Below, piece after piece: positions 11,687 through 22,187 of a stretch of 64,000 nt of DNA (position 1 is the stretch's first letter; every line of letters starts with the position of its first letter). A program made the translations under genes and the position numbers. The DNA comes from Bettongia penicillata ogilbyi (taxonomy: Eukaryota > Chordata > Mammalia > Diprotodontia > Potoroidae). The stretch covers positions 3,805,919 to 3,869,918 of the forward strand of contig JAJHZJ010000311.1 of the NCBI GenBank assembly GCA_023548195.1. The letters run 5' to 3'. The notes beneath the pieces are model-generated. The model did no database searches, was not told the origin of the DNA, and saw nothing but the letters and a program-made list of their open reading frames with translations.

Positions 11687-11925
11687 TTTAATGTCATTAA
11701 AAGCTTCCTAATGATTAGAGCTGTCCAAAAGTACAACTGGCTACCTCAGGAGATAGGGAGTTTTCTCCTCCTCCCTCCTGACCACCATGTTGGAAATCTC
11801 CAAGCAGAGCTGGACAACCTCTAGATTGGTGCATTCTAGTGGAGATTAGTTTCAGGTATGGGTTAAACTAAATGATTGCTGAGGTCCTTTAAAATTCTCT
11901 AATTTAGTGATTCTCTCTGTGCATT
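11687..11925 (+). mobile_element. CR1/L3-clade LINE, piece 3 (3' terminus)
   Basis: Contains the CR1/L3 3' UTR landmarks 'ttcctaatgattagagctgtcc', 'tggctacctcaggag', 'aagcagagctggacaacc' and 'tgctgaggtcctttaaa'. It continues piece 2 after the SINE and L2 insertions, so the original LINE ran from about 9590 to 11925. Confidence 0.8.
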
Positions 11926-12074
11926 TGTGAAAAAGCAAGCATATAAGGAGAATGTTCTGTTGTTATTTTTATTGCTATGCTATTTCATTAAATGCTTTTG
12001 CTTTGAACTGTGTGTTCTTCGGCTAAACAGCCAAAGTAAACACATCAGTGGAGAGGATTCTAAGTAGCTAATAA

Positions 12075-12555
12075 TTTAGAAACAGAGCAGCTTTGGGGTG
12101 GGAGGGGTCCCTGGTAGCTATGTTAGAAAAGACACTAACAAACTAGAGCTTTTTCATAGGAGTCTGACCAGGGTGATGAAGGGTCTAGCATTATATCTTA
12201 TAGGGCTGAGTTGGAGGAACCAAGGAAATTTAGCATGGAAAAGAGAAGAGTTAAGTAGCTACTTTCAAGAATGCAAAGGTCTGTCACATGGAAGAGAAAT
12301 TAGGTTTGTTCCACTTGGTTTCAGAAGGTAGATCCAGGAAAATGAGTGGAAAATGCAATGAGGCTTCACAGTCATTAGAGCTAAGCTAAAGTAGAGTGAA
12401 CTGCATCAGTTAACAGAGGGCTCTGTTTCATTAAGAGCATTTAAGTAAAGGCTGCATGATTATTTGAAGGGGGTGCTATAGAGAATATTCCTACTTAAGT
12501 ACGGGTTCGATTAATTCCTCTCTAAAGTCCCTTCCAAATCTGAGTGTCTATGATT
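12075..12555 (+). mobile_element. CR1/L3-clade LINE 3' fragment
   Basis: Matches the C-terminal and 3' UTR region: 'ctttttcataggagtctgacc', 'ggaggaaccaaggaaatttagcatgg', and an end close to 'ccttccaaatctgagtgtctatgattct'. Non-coding relic. Confidence 0.65.
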
Positions 12556-12590
12556 CTAAGGCTTAACACACTCATGATTCAATCTTACAT

Positions 12591-12745
12591 TTTATTTTTT
12601 TATTTTTAATTAATTTATTTGTTTTCAGTTTTCAACAATTACTTCCATAAGTTTTAAATTTTCCTCCCCTCCCTCTCCCTCCTTCCTGCCCCCCGCCCCG
12701 AAATGGCATGCAATCTTAAATGCATTCAACATGTACATTCAGAGA
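12591..12745 (-). mobile_element. Marsupial L1 3' end, antisense, 5'-truncated
   Basis: Begins with the reversed A-rich tail (ttttatttttttattttt), followed by 'ttttcagttttcaacaattac', 'ataagttttaaattttcctcc' and 'ggcatgcaatctta'. The same sequence forms the 3' end of the longer copy at 49306-50041. Confidence 0.85.
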
Positions 12746-12950
12746 AGGCTTAGCACAAAGAAATTACTCTCTAATGACAGATGTCAGACACCAGGACAAG
12801 TGAGGAAGATATTTTGAATGGAAGGTATCTAAAGAAAAAAAAACTTTCTTTAGAAACCTTGGGGTTAATGGGAAAAACTGTCTATATTTCACATGAGGTT
12901 TCCCATTTCTTCTCTGTGCCCCTTCAGTGAGGACACATAAGAATATAGAC

Positions 12951-13163
12951 CAGAGGTGGGGAACCTGCAGCCTCAAGGCCTCATGTGGCCTTCTAGGTCC
13001 TTTTGACAGTTGACTTTGTCCAAGTTTTACAGAACAAATCCTTTTATCCTTTTATTAAGAGGATTTGTTCTGTGAAGTTTGGATTCAGTCAAAGGGCTGC
13101 CCTTGAGGATCTAGAGGGTCACATAAGGCCTACAGCCTCAAGGCTGTAGGTTCCCCATTCCTG
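12951..13163. mobile_element. hAT-type MITE, copy 2
   Basis: Imperfect terminal inverted repeats: 'cagaggtggggaacctgcag' on the left and, reversed, a caggaatggggaacctacag-like right end. The flanking 8-mers atatagac (12943-12950) and ttacagac (13164-13171) match at 6 of 8, supporting an 8-bp hAT-style duplication. The middle holds a small duplication of 'ccttttat'. Homologous to 2451-2652. Confidence 0.8.
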
Positions 13164-13374
13164 TTACAGACCCTCCAAAAGTCAACCATTGACTAGTCTA
13201 TCAGTCTTGATAGAGAAAGTGGATTTGAGATTGGAAAACCAATCAACAGGTTCCATCTAGGTTTCCAGGCCACGTACTGGTCAACAGCATCATATGCCAT
13301 AAAGTTCAAGGAAGATGAAGAGACCAGCTACTGATATCAGGAAACAAGCAAAAGAATTTCATGTTTGTTGCTCA

Positions 13375-13430
13375 GTGCCTGGCACAGGCAAGCACTCGAT
13401 AAATGCTTGTTGACTTGACTCAACTTCCTT
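13375..13430 (+). mobile_element. L2 tail fragment
   Basis: Short L2 terminus: 'ctcagtgcctggcacaggcaagcactcgataaatgcttgttgac'-type sequence. Confidence 0.7.
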
Positions 13431-13769
13431 CCCACCTGCCCATCAGCTCCTGAAGGGAGTCACCTGTCTCATGCTAGGCATCACAAGGGCAATAAGAGTG
13501 TATCTGTTCTGAATCAGGAGGTTCTGGCATGAAGAAGGCCATCCTCATCATTCAAGCATGTGTTTGGAAGTACACGTGTCTGCGTGGGCGTGAAGCCACG
13601 TGCCAAGCAGTTGCCTGGTCCACCAGGTGTTTGAATCCGGAGGGGTGTGGAGCAAGTCTGTCTGTTTCTCTGGACCTGTAGAGGCATCCAGACAAGCATA
13701 TGCCTGTGTAAATGAATAATAGCAAGAACAATAACGATAATTGAGAGAGATGAGAAGAAGATAATATTA

Positions 13770-13980
13770 TACATTGTGTTTGTACAGGGCTTTCTGGTTT
13801 ACAAAACATATTATCTAATTTATTTTTCAGAACTGCCTGGTGAGGTAAAGGAGGCAGGAAAGAGATTATCTCCATTAAGCAGGTGAGAAAATAAGGCTTA
13901 AAGTGATGTGACTTGTCCAGTGCCACACAGAGAGCAAGTCTTGGAACCTCTCTACTCTTTCTACTACACCATGCCATTCC
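13770..13980 (-). repeat. MIR-like SINE, antisense
   Basis: Shows a 'gtacagggctttctggtttac' start, 'ggtgaggtaaaggaggcag', 'ttaagcaggtgagaaaata', 'gtgacttgtccagtgccacaca' and a 'ctactacaccatgcc' end. Confidence 0.65.
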
Positions 13981-13989
13981 TGTGGGTCA

Positions 13990-14270
13990 GAGCTCCATCT
14001 TGGAAAGGAGTTTGTGATCTGATGCAATTGTACATAAAATCATGACTGCCCTAATTTAACCAACTCCAGTGGCTTCCTATTGCCTCTTGCACTGCTCAGT
14101 TTAGCTTTTAAAGCCTTATACAACCTGGATTTAACCTATCTTTCCAGTCTCACTGTATTATAACCACTTCCCACTTTCTGGGATGTTGCCAAACTGGGAT
14201 TCCCTCTATTCCTCACTCACAACATCATTTCTCATCTTTGTGCCTTTTCATTCACTGTCTTCTATGCTTT
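13990..14270 (+). mobile_element. L2 LINE, 5' piece of a split copy
   Basis: Reads the L2 ORF2 3' region: 'actccagtggcttcctattgcc', 'ttaaagccttatacaacctgg', 'tttgtgccttttcattcact'. It is split by an antisense L2 tail and resumes at about 14600. Confidence 0.75.
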
Positions 14271-14600
14271 GATTAGTCAGTCCATAAGCATTTATTAAGA
14301 ACCTATCATGTGTCAGGCACTGTGCTAAGAGCCGGGGATACAAAGGTAGGCAAAAGATAGCCCCTGCTCTCAAGGTGCTCACAGTCTACTGGGGGAGACA
14401 ACAAATACGTACCAACAAGTTATACGTAGGATAAATAAGAAATAATTAACAGAGGGAAGGCTCTGGAATGAAGAGGCATTAGAAAAGACTTCCTGTAAAA
14501 GATAGGATTTTAACTGGGACTTGAAGGAAGCCAGGAGGAGAAAATGAAAAAGGAGAGAATTCTAGGCATGCGAGATGGTCAGAGAAAAAGCACTCTCTTT
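14271..14600 (-). mobile_element. L2 3' end, antisense, nested in L2
   Basis: Reversed L2 terminus: 'catttattaagaacctatcatgtgtcaggcactg', 'gctctcaaggtgctcacagtct', 'acttcctgtaaaagataggattttaactggg', 'ggcatgcgagatggtcagag'. It sits inside the plus-strand L2. Confidence 0.8.
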
Positions 14601-14915
14601 TCCCCTTCATCTCATAGAGCCCTTCTCTTCCTTTAAGATGTAGCTCAGGTACCATCTTTGGCATGAACCCTTTTCTAACCTCTCCAAATCTGAGTGCCCT
14701 CCCTACAAACAACCTTGTATTTAACTATTATATGCACATACACATATATATGCATATATGTATACATAGTGTGTATGTGTATATACATATGTACTTTATG
14801 TTGTTGCTACATATATACTTGTCTCCTCCATTAGAATACAAGCTCATTGAGAGTAAGGAGTGTTCCATTCCTTGTGCTCCTCTCCCCAGCACCAGCATAA
14901 CTCTTGAATGACAGA
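14600..14915 (+). mobile_element. L2 LINE, 3' piece of a split copy
   Basis: Resumes with 'tgtagctcaggtaccatc', 'cttttctaacctctcc', and after an AT microsatellite 'tctcctccattagaatacaagctcattgagagtaagg' and the 'ccagcaccagcataactc' tail. Confidence 0.75.
14730..14815. repeat. ATGTATAC-type simple repeat inside L2
   Basis: Alternating (TATG/CATA) purine-pyrimidine sequence, probably an expanded segment of the L2 host sequence. Confidence 0.7.
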
Positions 14916-15249
14916 TCAATTAAAAGAGGCCGTGAACCCCAGAGCAACTATCTCTGGACTTGTAGGAATAGTGATGTAATAAGAAACCAGGCATCAGATG
15001 AGTAAAAATTTGAATTCTGCTCCTGCTTTTATTGCCAATCCTGTGCCCCCAGCTCCAGAGTCACCCCTAGAAAGTGGAGAATTGAGTGTTTGATTCAATC
15101 TTATGTACTAGAGAGGACAATGATAGAGATACCCAGGCATGCACATTCCCATATAAAATAAGTGAAAGACAGTCACTTAGGGAGGCAACTGTTAGAGGAA
15201 ATAGACTAAGAAGTCAAAGGAATAAAGGAGAACAAGAGTAGTGTCATAA

Positions 15250-15845
15250 CAGCCAGCAGAGAGGGCATCCAGAAGGTGGTCAATAGTGCCATTTGCTGCA
15301 GAAGATTAGTAAAGAAAATGAAGGGACTGGCACCTTCTGGAGAGCTGTGTTTAGTTCTGGGACCACATTTTAGTAAGGCCATTGATAAACTGGAGTATGC
15401 ACAGAGAATAGGGACCAAGATAACGAAAGGGCTGGATATCCTGCTCTCTGTGTTTCCATTAAATTAACTGACTGGAGATATTTAGCTTGATCATGAAACT
15501 TAGAGACAATAACGTGTCTTAAAATATTCAAAGAGTTTTCATATGGAGAGATTAACCTTGTTCTGCTTGGCCCCAAAGGACTGGACTAGGAATTAGGACT
15601 AGGAAGACTTTCTCTCAAAGTAAGGAAATGTTTCCTAATGACTAGAACTCCCCCAGAGTAGAATGGGATACCTCAGGAGGTAGTGACTTCTACCTCCTTA
15701 GCAATCTTCCAGCAATGCTGGATTTCCACTTGCTGAGATGGGATAGAAGGGATTCCTGTGCAGGTACAGGGTGGACTACATAGTCACTGAGGTTCTTTCC
15801 AAGTCTGACTTACCGAGATTATAATTCTGGAGTCTGTACTGAGAA
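15250..15845 (+). mobile_element. CR1/L3-clade LINE, 3' portion
   Basis: Has 'ttagttctgggaccacattttag', 'ctggagtatgcacagagaatagg' (the CR1 L-E-x-x-Q-R block), then 3' UTR landmarks 'tttcctaatgactagaactc', 'gggatacctcaggaggtagtg' and 'cactgaggttctttcc'. Broken. Confidence 0.75.
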
Positions 15846-15915
15846 AGGCCTGAGGCTCTAAAAGTCATGTGTCAGAGACTTGCTTCTGATATAAAGGCCC
15901 TAGACCCACTTTTGT

Positions 15916-16153
15916 TGTTATCTGGTCATTTTCAATCATGTCTGACTTTTTGTGGCCCCATCTGAAGTTTCCTTGTACTGGAGTGGATTTGCAATTTCTC
16001 TCTTCATCTCATTTTTACAGATGAAGAAGTAGAGGCAAACAGGATAACGTGACTTGCCAAGGATCACATAGCTAATTAGTGTCTGAGACTGGATTTGAAC
16101 TCAGGTCTCCTTTACTCTTGGCCCAGCACTCTATGCCACCTAACTGCCCCAGA
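15916..16153 (-). mobile_element. Marsupial tRNA-SINE, antisense
   Basis: Near full-length reversed copy from 'ttgttatctggtcattttc' through 'tttttacagatgaagaagtag' and 'ggatttgaactcaggtctcc' to the 'ccacctaactgcccc' head. Confidence 0.9.
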
Positions 16154-17394
16154 TACTTTAGGGGCCTTTTATTTCTCTACTTCTATTATTCCCACCAGAT
16201 CCTCCTGGAATTTCACTACTTGACAGTCCCCAAGCATATTTAACAGTTTCCTTTACAAGTTCATTGGCTTGCTAAGAGGAAGATGTGAACAAATTTATTT
16301 ACAGGTTAATGTAAACAAACAGTACTGCCTGGATGAGGAGTTATCAGGGTTTGTTCCCTCCCCATCTCCATCATCATCAATGCTTCCTCACCAGCTCCTC
16401 TGTCCTGGTGGCATTGCTGGCTTTCAGCGAGTTCCTGCTTCTCTGCAGTGCTCGGTAGTGCAGTATTGGGCACTCAGTAGATACTTAAAAATGCTAATGA
16501 ATGCTTGTTGACTGAAGACTCTTCAAAGGTATCTTCACACACTGCTCAATGGTGCTCCTGTCACCTCCCTCCCAGCAGATGATAATCATATCACTGCCAG
16601 CACTGGACATTGCAACTCCTTTGCACTTAGCTCTCACTTCACCTCTCCACCCACAGATATGCTAACTACCGTCTGTATTCAGCAGTTCAGATCTCCTCCA
16701 GGAGGTGGTGTTCATTCTCCATCCCAGGGGACCAATTGTAATCTCACCTATGAGAATGTGTCAGGAGAGTGATTTCTTAATATCTGAAAAAGAAAAACAA
16801 CAATCCAGATAGCTATTATTTTGAAGTCTTCTCCTATACATAGTCCCTATAGTCCCAAATTAAGACTTATAAAGTCTTCTAGGGATCTTTATCACATTAC
16901 ACAGGTAAACCTCAGTATCCAATCCCTTACAAGTTTATGGTGAGTCACTACCTCATGCCTCCTCTCTCACCCAGCATCTAGACAGTGAATCTCCTGATTA
17001 GGTCAGCACTTCCCACTGGGTCTGAGGGTTTAGTTGAGCACCTACACCCTCCCCCAAATGCCTTTTCAATCCTTGACTTCTTTAGAAGTTAGGACAGGTT
17101 ATTCAAATTACCCAGTGAGATTGCTCAGAAACATGTAGACAGGAGGGGGAAAACGGGATTTAAAGAGTCAAACACAACTGAAACAACTGAACAAATACTT
17201 TTACCAGAATAACATACGTGCCTATAACGAAATCAAACACTGGGCCCCCATCACCGAGGAAAAGAACTGAGCCTGTCCCTTCTATATACTCCAAGCTACA
17301 TGACTGACCAAGACAAATATTACTCCTTATCCCTATAAGTTTGCAATCCAAAAGAAATCAGACTGCCCCTATGGTCTCTGACTCCCCTGAAATC
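16154..17394. other. No gene recognised
   Basis: Mostly unassigned sequence. A weak L2-tail-like scrap ('gggcactcagtagatac...tgaatgcttgttgactg') lies near 16465-16515, and a SINE-tail-like scrap near 17159-17195. The 80-codon ORF at 16269 shows no domain. Confidence 0.35.
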
Positions 17395-17610
17395 CTATAG
17401 TACTTTATACTACTCATCAATAGTTACTAATCTTCTTATGCACATATTTTCTCTCCTGTTTAAGTATTATTTTTTCCCTCCCAGAAGCATTTGATCTCTC
17501 AGATGACATGAACTCAACAAATGTTTGCAATTCGTTGCCTCCACTCCCCCTCCAGAACCAAGCTCAGTCTAAGCACAGAGCAGTGTATAGTAAATGCTTC
17601 AGCCTAGAAA
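17395..17610 (+). mobile_element. L2 LINE tail, diverged
   Basis: Diverged L2 3' end ('ctttatactactcatcaatag', 'ttttttccctcccagaag', 'taagcacagagcagtgtatagtaaatgctt'). Confidence 0.45.
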
Positions 17611-18574
17611 TTGACTTGTGTGCTTCCTGCATTCAGGCTGGATAAGTCATTAAGATATGGTTTGCTGGCTAAGGATGTTAGTTACAGTAACCAACAGCAA
17701 AAATAACAGTAACAGCTCCACGTGGGTGGCTAACCTTCATTCTTTTCTTTTCCCAGATGGCAGCTGATATGTTCCCAGCACTGACCATGAACAAGTTATT
17801 TTGGAAAATCTACGTTCAAAGTTTCAACTCTCCCTACTTCCTAGCCATAGCTCCTTCTCCTGACTCCTCCACCCATCTTCTCTGAATTAACTTGATCTGG
17901 AATGGACTCTCAACTGTTCTGGGACAGTTTCAAGACTCTACCCAACCTCCACCACACACAAGCCCTAGCAACCAGCTTTTGACTCATCCTGAAGGAAAAA
18001 TATGAGAAAACACAGCTGTCCCCAGGGGGCAATCCAGAGGCACTAGATCCAAAATGTTATAAAGAGGATAAGAAAAGTGTGAAAGAAAAGAGACAAAGAC
18101 CCAGATAAACACCAGGAAACACAAAGAGGGACCCAGATCCAATAATAGACAAGAAGGCTGAGATTATAGCATATATCTGCAAGGGGCTTCCAAAATCATC
18201 TAAGCTGAAGGAAAAGAAACAGAAACCCAGGGTGACTTGGTCAAGTAAATAGCTATGCTATGGACCCAGGTCCTTCAAATCCAGTGCTCCTAACACTATG
18301 GCAGGCTGCCTCTAACGAAAAGTCAGAGCAATCGTTAGAACCAAAGCAATAATGAGCAAGAACATGTGGTCAGAGACACAAAGGCACAGGAAAAAATACA
18401 TTCAATCATACAGGCACCACTATCACTACTAGGCAGGCAAGAAAACTGAGGGGACCTGTGGCTTCTCTTTCTCCCGGCATGAAGTCACCCTAACCCACCT
18501 CTGATGATTTGGAGGCTATCCCAATCTAAGACAGGGACTGGAAATGATACATTTCCCCATCCCTGCCTAATCCC
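17611..18574. other. No gene recognised
   Basis: Unassigned. One MIR-like segment may lie near 18160-18315 ('aagctgaaggaaaagaaacagaaacccagggtgacttggtcaag'). No coding evidence. Confidence 0.35.
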
Positions 18575-18815
18575 AGAAGCTATGTGGCACAGTGGATAGA
18601 TTCTCTGTCCTAAAGCAAGGAAGATTCATTTTGTGAGTTCAAATCTGACCTCAATTAATTACTAGACCCTGGGCAAGTCATGTAACCTTTTGTGCCTCAG
18701 TTCCTCATCCATAAAATGAGCTGGAAAAGGAAACAGCAAACCACGCCAATATCTCTGCCAAGAAAACCCCCGAAGGGATCAGGAAGAGTCAGATACGACT
18801 GAATAACAACAGCAG
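18575..18815 (+). mobile_element. Marsupial tRNA-SINE
   Basis: 'agctatgtggcacagtggatag', 'gtgagttcaaatctgacc', 'ctgggcaagtcatgtaacc', 'ataaaatgagctggaaaagg' and the 'gtcagatacgactgaataac' 3' end. Confidence 0.9.
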
Positions 18816-19309
18816 ACTTTTCCAGTCCTGCCCAAACTACCATGACCAGATGATTGGAAGCTCACACAGCCCTTAATTGATCTCAGTGAGCAATAAGGTC
18901 TCCATGTGGGCTGGGTTTCTCTCCCAAACCCAGTGGTCTGAGCTCAGTAACAGTGATTTAGCTGGCAGCTAGCTACTTCATTGCCTGCTGGAGCTCCTCT
19001 TGCTGCACTGCCCAGTACTGCCCACTAGGGTTCAGCCTTACCCTGCCATGATCCCCACACACCCAGGAAGGCACCATCCGAAGCTTTGTCAAAGCTGGAT
19101 GTCTCTGCTCCCCACAGGGCTGCAGCTGGCTTTGTCTGGGAAGTCCAGGGATGCCGATTGTCCGTTCTCTCCCTTCTAGTTATTGCTAGCCCCTTTGTCT
19201 TTCTCCAAATCAGCCTCCTTTCCTTCCCTTCCAAAGACCACCCTGTTCTTTCAGTCCTTGATTTTCCACTCCATAATGAAAGATCAGTGGCACTAAGACT
19301 TCTGGGTAG
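18816..19309. other. No gene recognised
   Basis: Unassigned sequence. The two overlapping ORFs of 69 and 88 codons on opposite strands look accidental. Confidence 0.35.
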
Positions 19310-19470
19310 GATTACAGATCTAGAGTTGGAAGAGATCTCAGTTGCTATCTAGCCCAACCCCCTCATTTTACAGATGAAGAAACTGAAATTCAGGAAATTA
19401 AATGATTTCCCCAAGTAGGAAGCATAAAAGATAGAATTTCAAAGCAGGTCCTATTGCCTTGAAAGACAAT
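19310..19470 (-). repeat. MIR3-like SINE, antisense
   Basis: 'gatctagagttggaagagatctcagttgc', 'cccctcattttacagatgaagaaactg' and 'gcaggtcctattgcctt' match a reversed MIR3-like element. Confidence 0.7.
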
Positions 19471-20169
19471 CGATCAATAAACATTTATTATGTACCTACT
19501 ATGTGCTAGGCACTATGCCAAGCTCTGGGGATGCAAAAAGAGGCAAAAGACAGTCTGCCTTCACAGAGATTACAATCTAACAGGGGGGACAACATACAAA
19601 CAAATATATATACTATATACAAGATAAAGAGGAAATAACCAAAAGAAGGAAAGCAGTGGAATTAAATGGGGTTAAGGAAGGCTTCCTGTAAAAGGTGGGA
19701 TTTTAGTTGGGACTTAAGGAAGCCGAGGAGGTCAGTAGTCAAAGTAGGGAAGGCAGAGCATTCCAGGCATGGGGAAGAGCCAGAGAAAGGGCCCAGAGCT
19801 AAAGGATGAAGTGTTTTGTTCATGGAACAACCAGAAGACCAGGTACTAGATCTAAGAGAATGTGTGTGGGAGGAAGGTATAAGAAGACTGAAAAGATAGG
19901 AGTGGGGTGAAGTTGTGAAGGACTTTGAAAACCAAACAGAGAATTTTGTATTTGTTGCTAGATGAAACAGGAAGCCATCAAAGTGTATTGAAGAGAGGAG
20001 TGACATGATGAGACCTGTGTTTTAAGAAAATCACTTTGGTGACTATATGGCGGATGGATTGGAGCGGGGAGAGACTTAAGGCAGACGGACCCACTAGTAG
20101 GTTATTGCAACAATCCAGATAATGAGGGTCTGCACCAGAATGGTGACAGTGTCAGAGAAGATAAGGGAT

Positions 20170-20330
20170 AGTATTTGAGAGATGTTGAGAAAGTGAAAAC
20201 AGCAGTCCTTGACAACAGATTGTGTATGGGGGTGCAGGGGTTAGCAGTGAGGAATCCAGGGTGACTCCTAGGTTGCTACCCTGAGGAACTGGAAGGAGAG
20301 AATTGCCCTCTACAGGAATAAGGAAGACGG

Positions 20331-20386
<56 letters not shown>

Positions 20387-20784
20387 CAGAGGGAGTGGGG
20401 CATGAGGATTAGGGTAAAAGATAATGAGTTCTTATTTTGACATATTGAATTTAAGATGTCTACTAGACAACCAGTTCCAGATGTCTGAAATGTGATTGGA
20501 GGTTAGCAGGCAGGAAAGGTAGATTTGAGAATCATCAGTATAGAGATGGTAATTAAATCCATCGGAGCTGATGAGACCATCAAGTGAAGAGGGAGAAGAG
20601 GGTCGAGGGCAGAACCTTGAGAGACACTTACATTTAAAGGTCATGATCTGTAGGAGAATCCTGTACAGGAGAAAGAGAAGGAGTGATCAGATAGGTAGGA
20701 GGAAAACCAGGAAAGAGTGGTTTCCTGAAAAGATAGGAGATTAGAGTCTGGGAATGATGGTTCACCGTTCCTAGAAATGTCACT
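20170..20784. repeat. Long inverted repeat, left arm (615 bp)
   Basis: Reverse complement of 21751-22348. By eye I count roughly eight to ten substitutions outside the (GT)n tract, so about 98% identity. It lies wholly inside a contiguous L2, which suggests that it is the source copy. The spacer between arms is about 966 bp. Confidence 0.9.
20334..20385. repeat. (GT)26 microsatellite in left arm
   Basis: A pure GT dinucleotide run of about 52 bp. The right arm carries the same tract as (CA)19 at 22149-22186. The length difference accounts for most of the arm-length difference. Confidence 0.95.
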
Positions 20785-20969
20785 TTCTCAATCTCTGACT
20801 TGGGGGTTGAGAGACTATCTGAGTCATAAAATCTTCAGTGGGTTTGGAAAGGGAAGAACAGATACTAACAACATTGAAGCGACAGAATCCACAGGCCTTG
20901 GTAACTAACAATTTGATGCAAAGAATGAGGGTGGAGAAGGAGCAAAGATGACCAAGATTTTGAAGCCTG

Positions 20970-21640
20970 AGTGGTGGATGTTGCTAGTATCTCTCCCTTT
21001 TTCTCCATCACCAACGCCTGCACCTTCTTTCAGGTCCTCATCACCTGTAGTCTAGGCTATTGTATGAAGTTCCTAACAGATATTCTCCAGATTGTCTTCT
21101 CGCCAATCCATCTCATGTATTACTGACAAAGTAATCTTCCTATGAAGCTGAGCCCTAATCATATTTCCAGAAATTTATAATGACTTCTCGCTGACTACAA
21201 AATAAAATCCAAATTCTATTGGCATCTAAGAGTTCTTCAATGTATAATACAATATAGCATAAGGTAACATAACGTAACATAACATAATGTAATATAATGT
21301 AACGTAACAGTATAGTAAAAGATGATATATGTGATATATATGATATAATGTAATGTAACATAACAATATAATAAATATAATACCTAACATCTTTCCAGAC
21401 ATCTCTCATTCCTCCCGTATACATATTAGACCCAGTCAAATTGGGCTGTTCATTATTCCCTAAATATGTCCTATGCTTCCAGTAGTGCACTTTACTCAAA
21501 TCATTTCCCTCTGAAATATCCTACTCTTACACCTCTGCTTTTTAAAAGTCCACATACTTGTAAGGGCATAGCTTAAATGTTAGTAATAAACCTATCTTGA
21601 TCCAACAATCAGATATGACCTTTTCCACTAATTCTTTTGT
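20970..21640 (+). mobile_element. L2 LINE, sense, diverged (inverted-repeat spacer)
   Basis: 'tcaggtcctcatcacctgtag', 'tctcgccaatccatctc', 'actacaaaataaaatccaaattc' and later 'taagggcatagcttaaatgttag' follow the L2 3' order, much more diverged than the arms. It is broken by an AT-rich tract at 21240-21385. Confidence 0.65.
21240..21385. repeat. (TAACATAATG)-like AT-rich tract
   Basis: Irregular reiterations of taacataa, gtaatataat and gatatat units. It gives a meaningless minus-strand Tyr/Ile-rich ORF. Confidence 0.8.
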
Positions 21641-21649
21641 ATTTCATTC

Positions 21650-22145
21650 ATTCATTCATTCACTCCGCACACCTTTATTAAGGAACTCCTGCTTAAGAAA
21701 TGGTGTAAAATACAAAGATTAGACAAGAGACCTCCTGTGTTAACATTTCTAGTGACATTTCTAGGAACGGTGAACCATCATTCCCAGACTCTAATCTCCT
21801 ACCTTTTCAGGAAACCACTCTTTCCTGGTTTTCCTCCTACCTATCTGATCACTCCTTCTCTTTCTCCTGTACAGGATTCTCCTACAGATCATGACCTTTA
21901 AATGTAAGTGTCTCTCAAGGTTCTGCCCTCGATCCTCTTCTCCCTCTTCACTTGATGGTCTCATCAGCTCCGATGGATTTAATTACCATCTCTATACTGA
22001 TGATTCTCAAATCTACCTTTCCTGCCTGCTAACCTCCAATCACATTTCAGACATCTGGAACTGGTTGTCTAGTAGACATCTTAAATTCAATATGTCAAAA
22101 TAAGAACTCATTATCTTTTACCCTAATCCTCATGCCCCACTCCCT

Positions 22146-22187
<42 letters not shown>

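Larger units (their letters stand above)
19470..20784 (-). mobile_element. L2 LINE, antisense, 3' end through RT domain
   Basis: One contiguous antisense L2 of about 1.3 kb. The reversed 3' tail is at 19480-19560 ('aataaacatttattatgtacc'), the mid region holds 'aaggcttcctgtaaaaggtgggattttag' and 'gactatatggcggatggattggag', and the RT domain lies at 20432-20644. There the minus strand reads through DGLISSDGFNYHLYTDDSQIY, so the catalytic motif is YTDD where L2/CR1-type RTs usually have YADD. A (GT)26 tract interrupts it at 20334-20385. The last 615 bp are duplicated in inverted orientation at 21751-22348. Confidence 0.85.

Noticed and set aside
13552..13977. 141-codon minus-strand ORF as a gene
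   Set aside because: It overlaps an antisense MIR and shows no domain; probably accidental.
21891..22103. Possible host gene encoding the 70-residue peptide with a YTDD motif
   Set aside because: The motif context is the L2 reverse-transcriptase catalytic block, and it is duplicated with the inverted arm.
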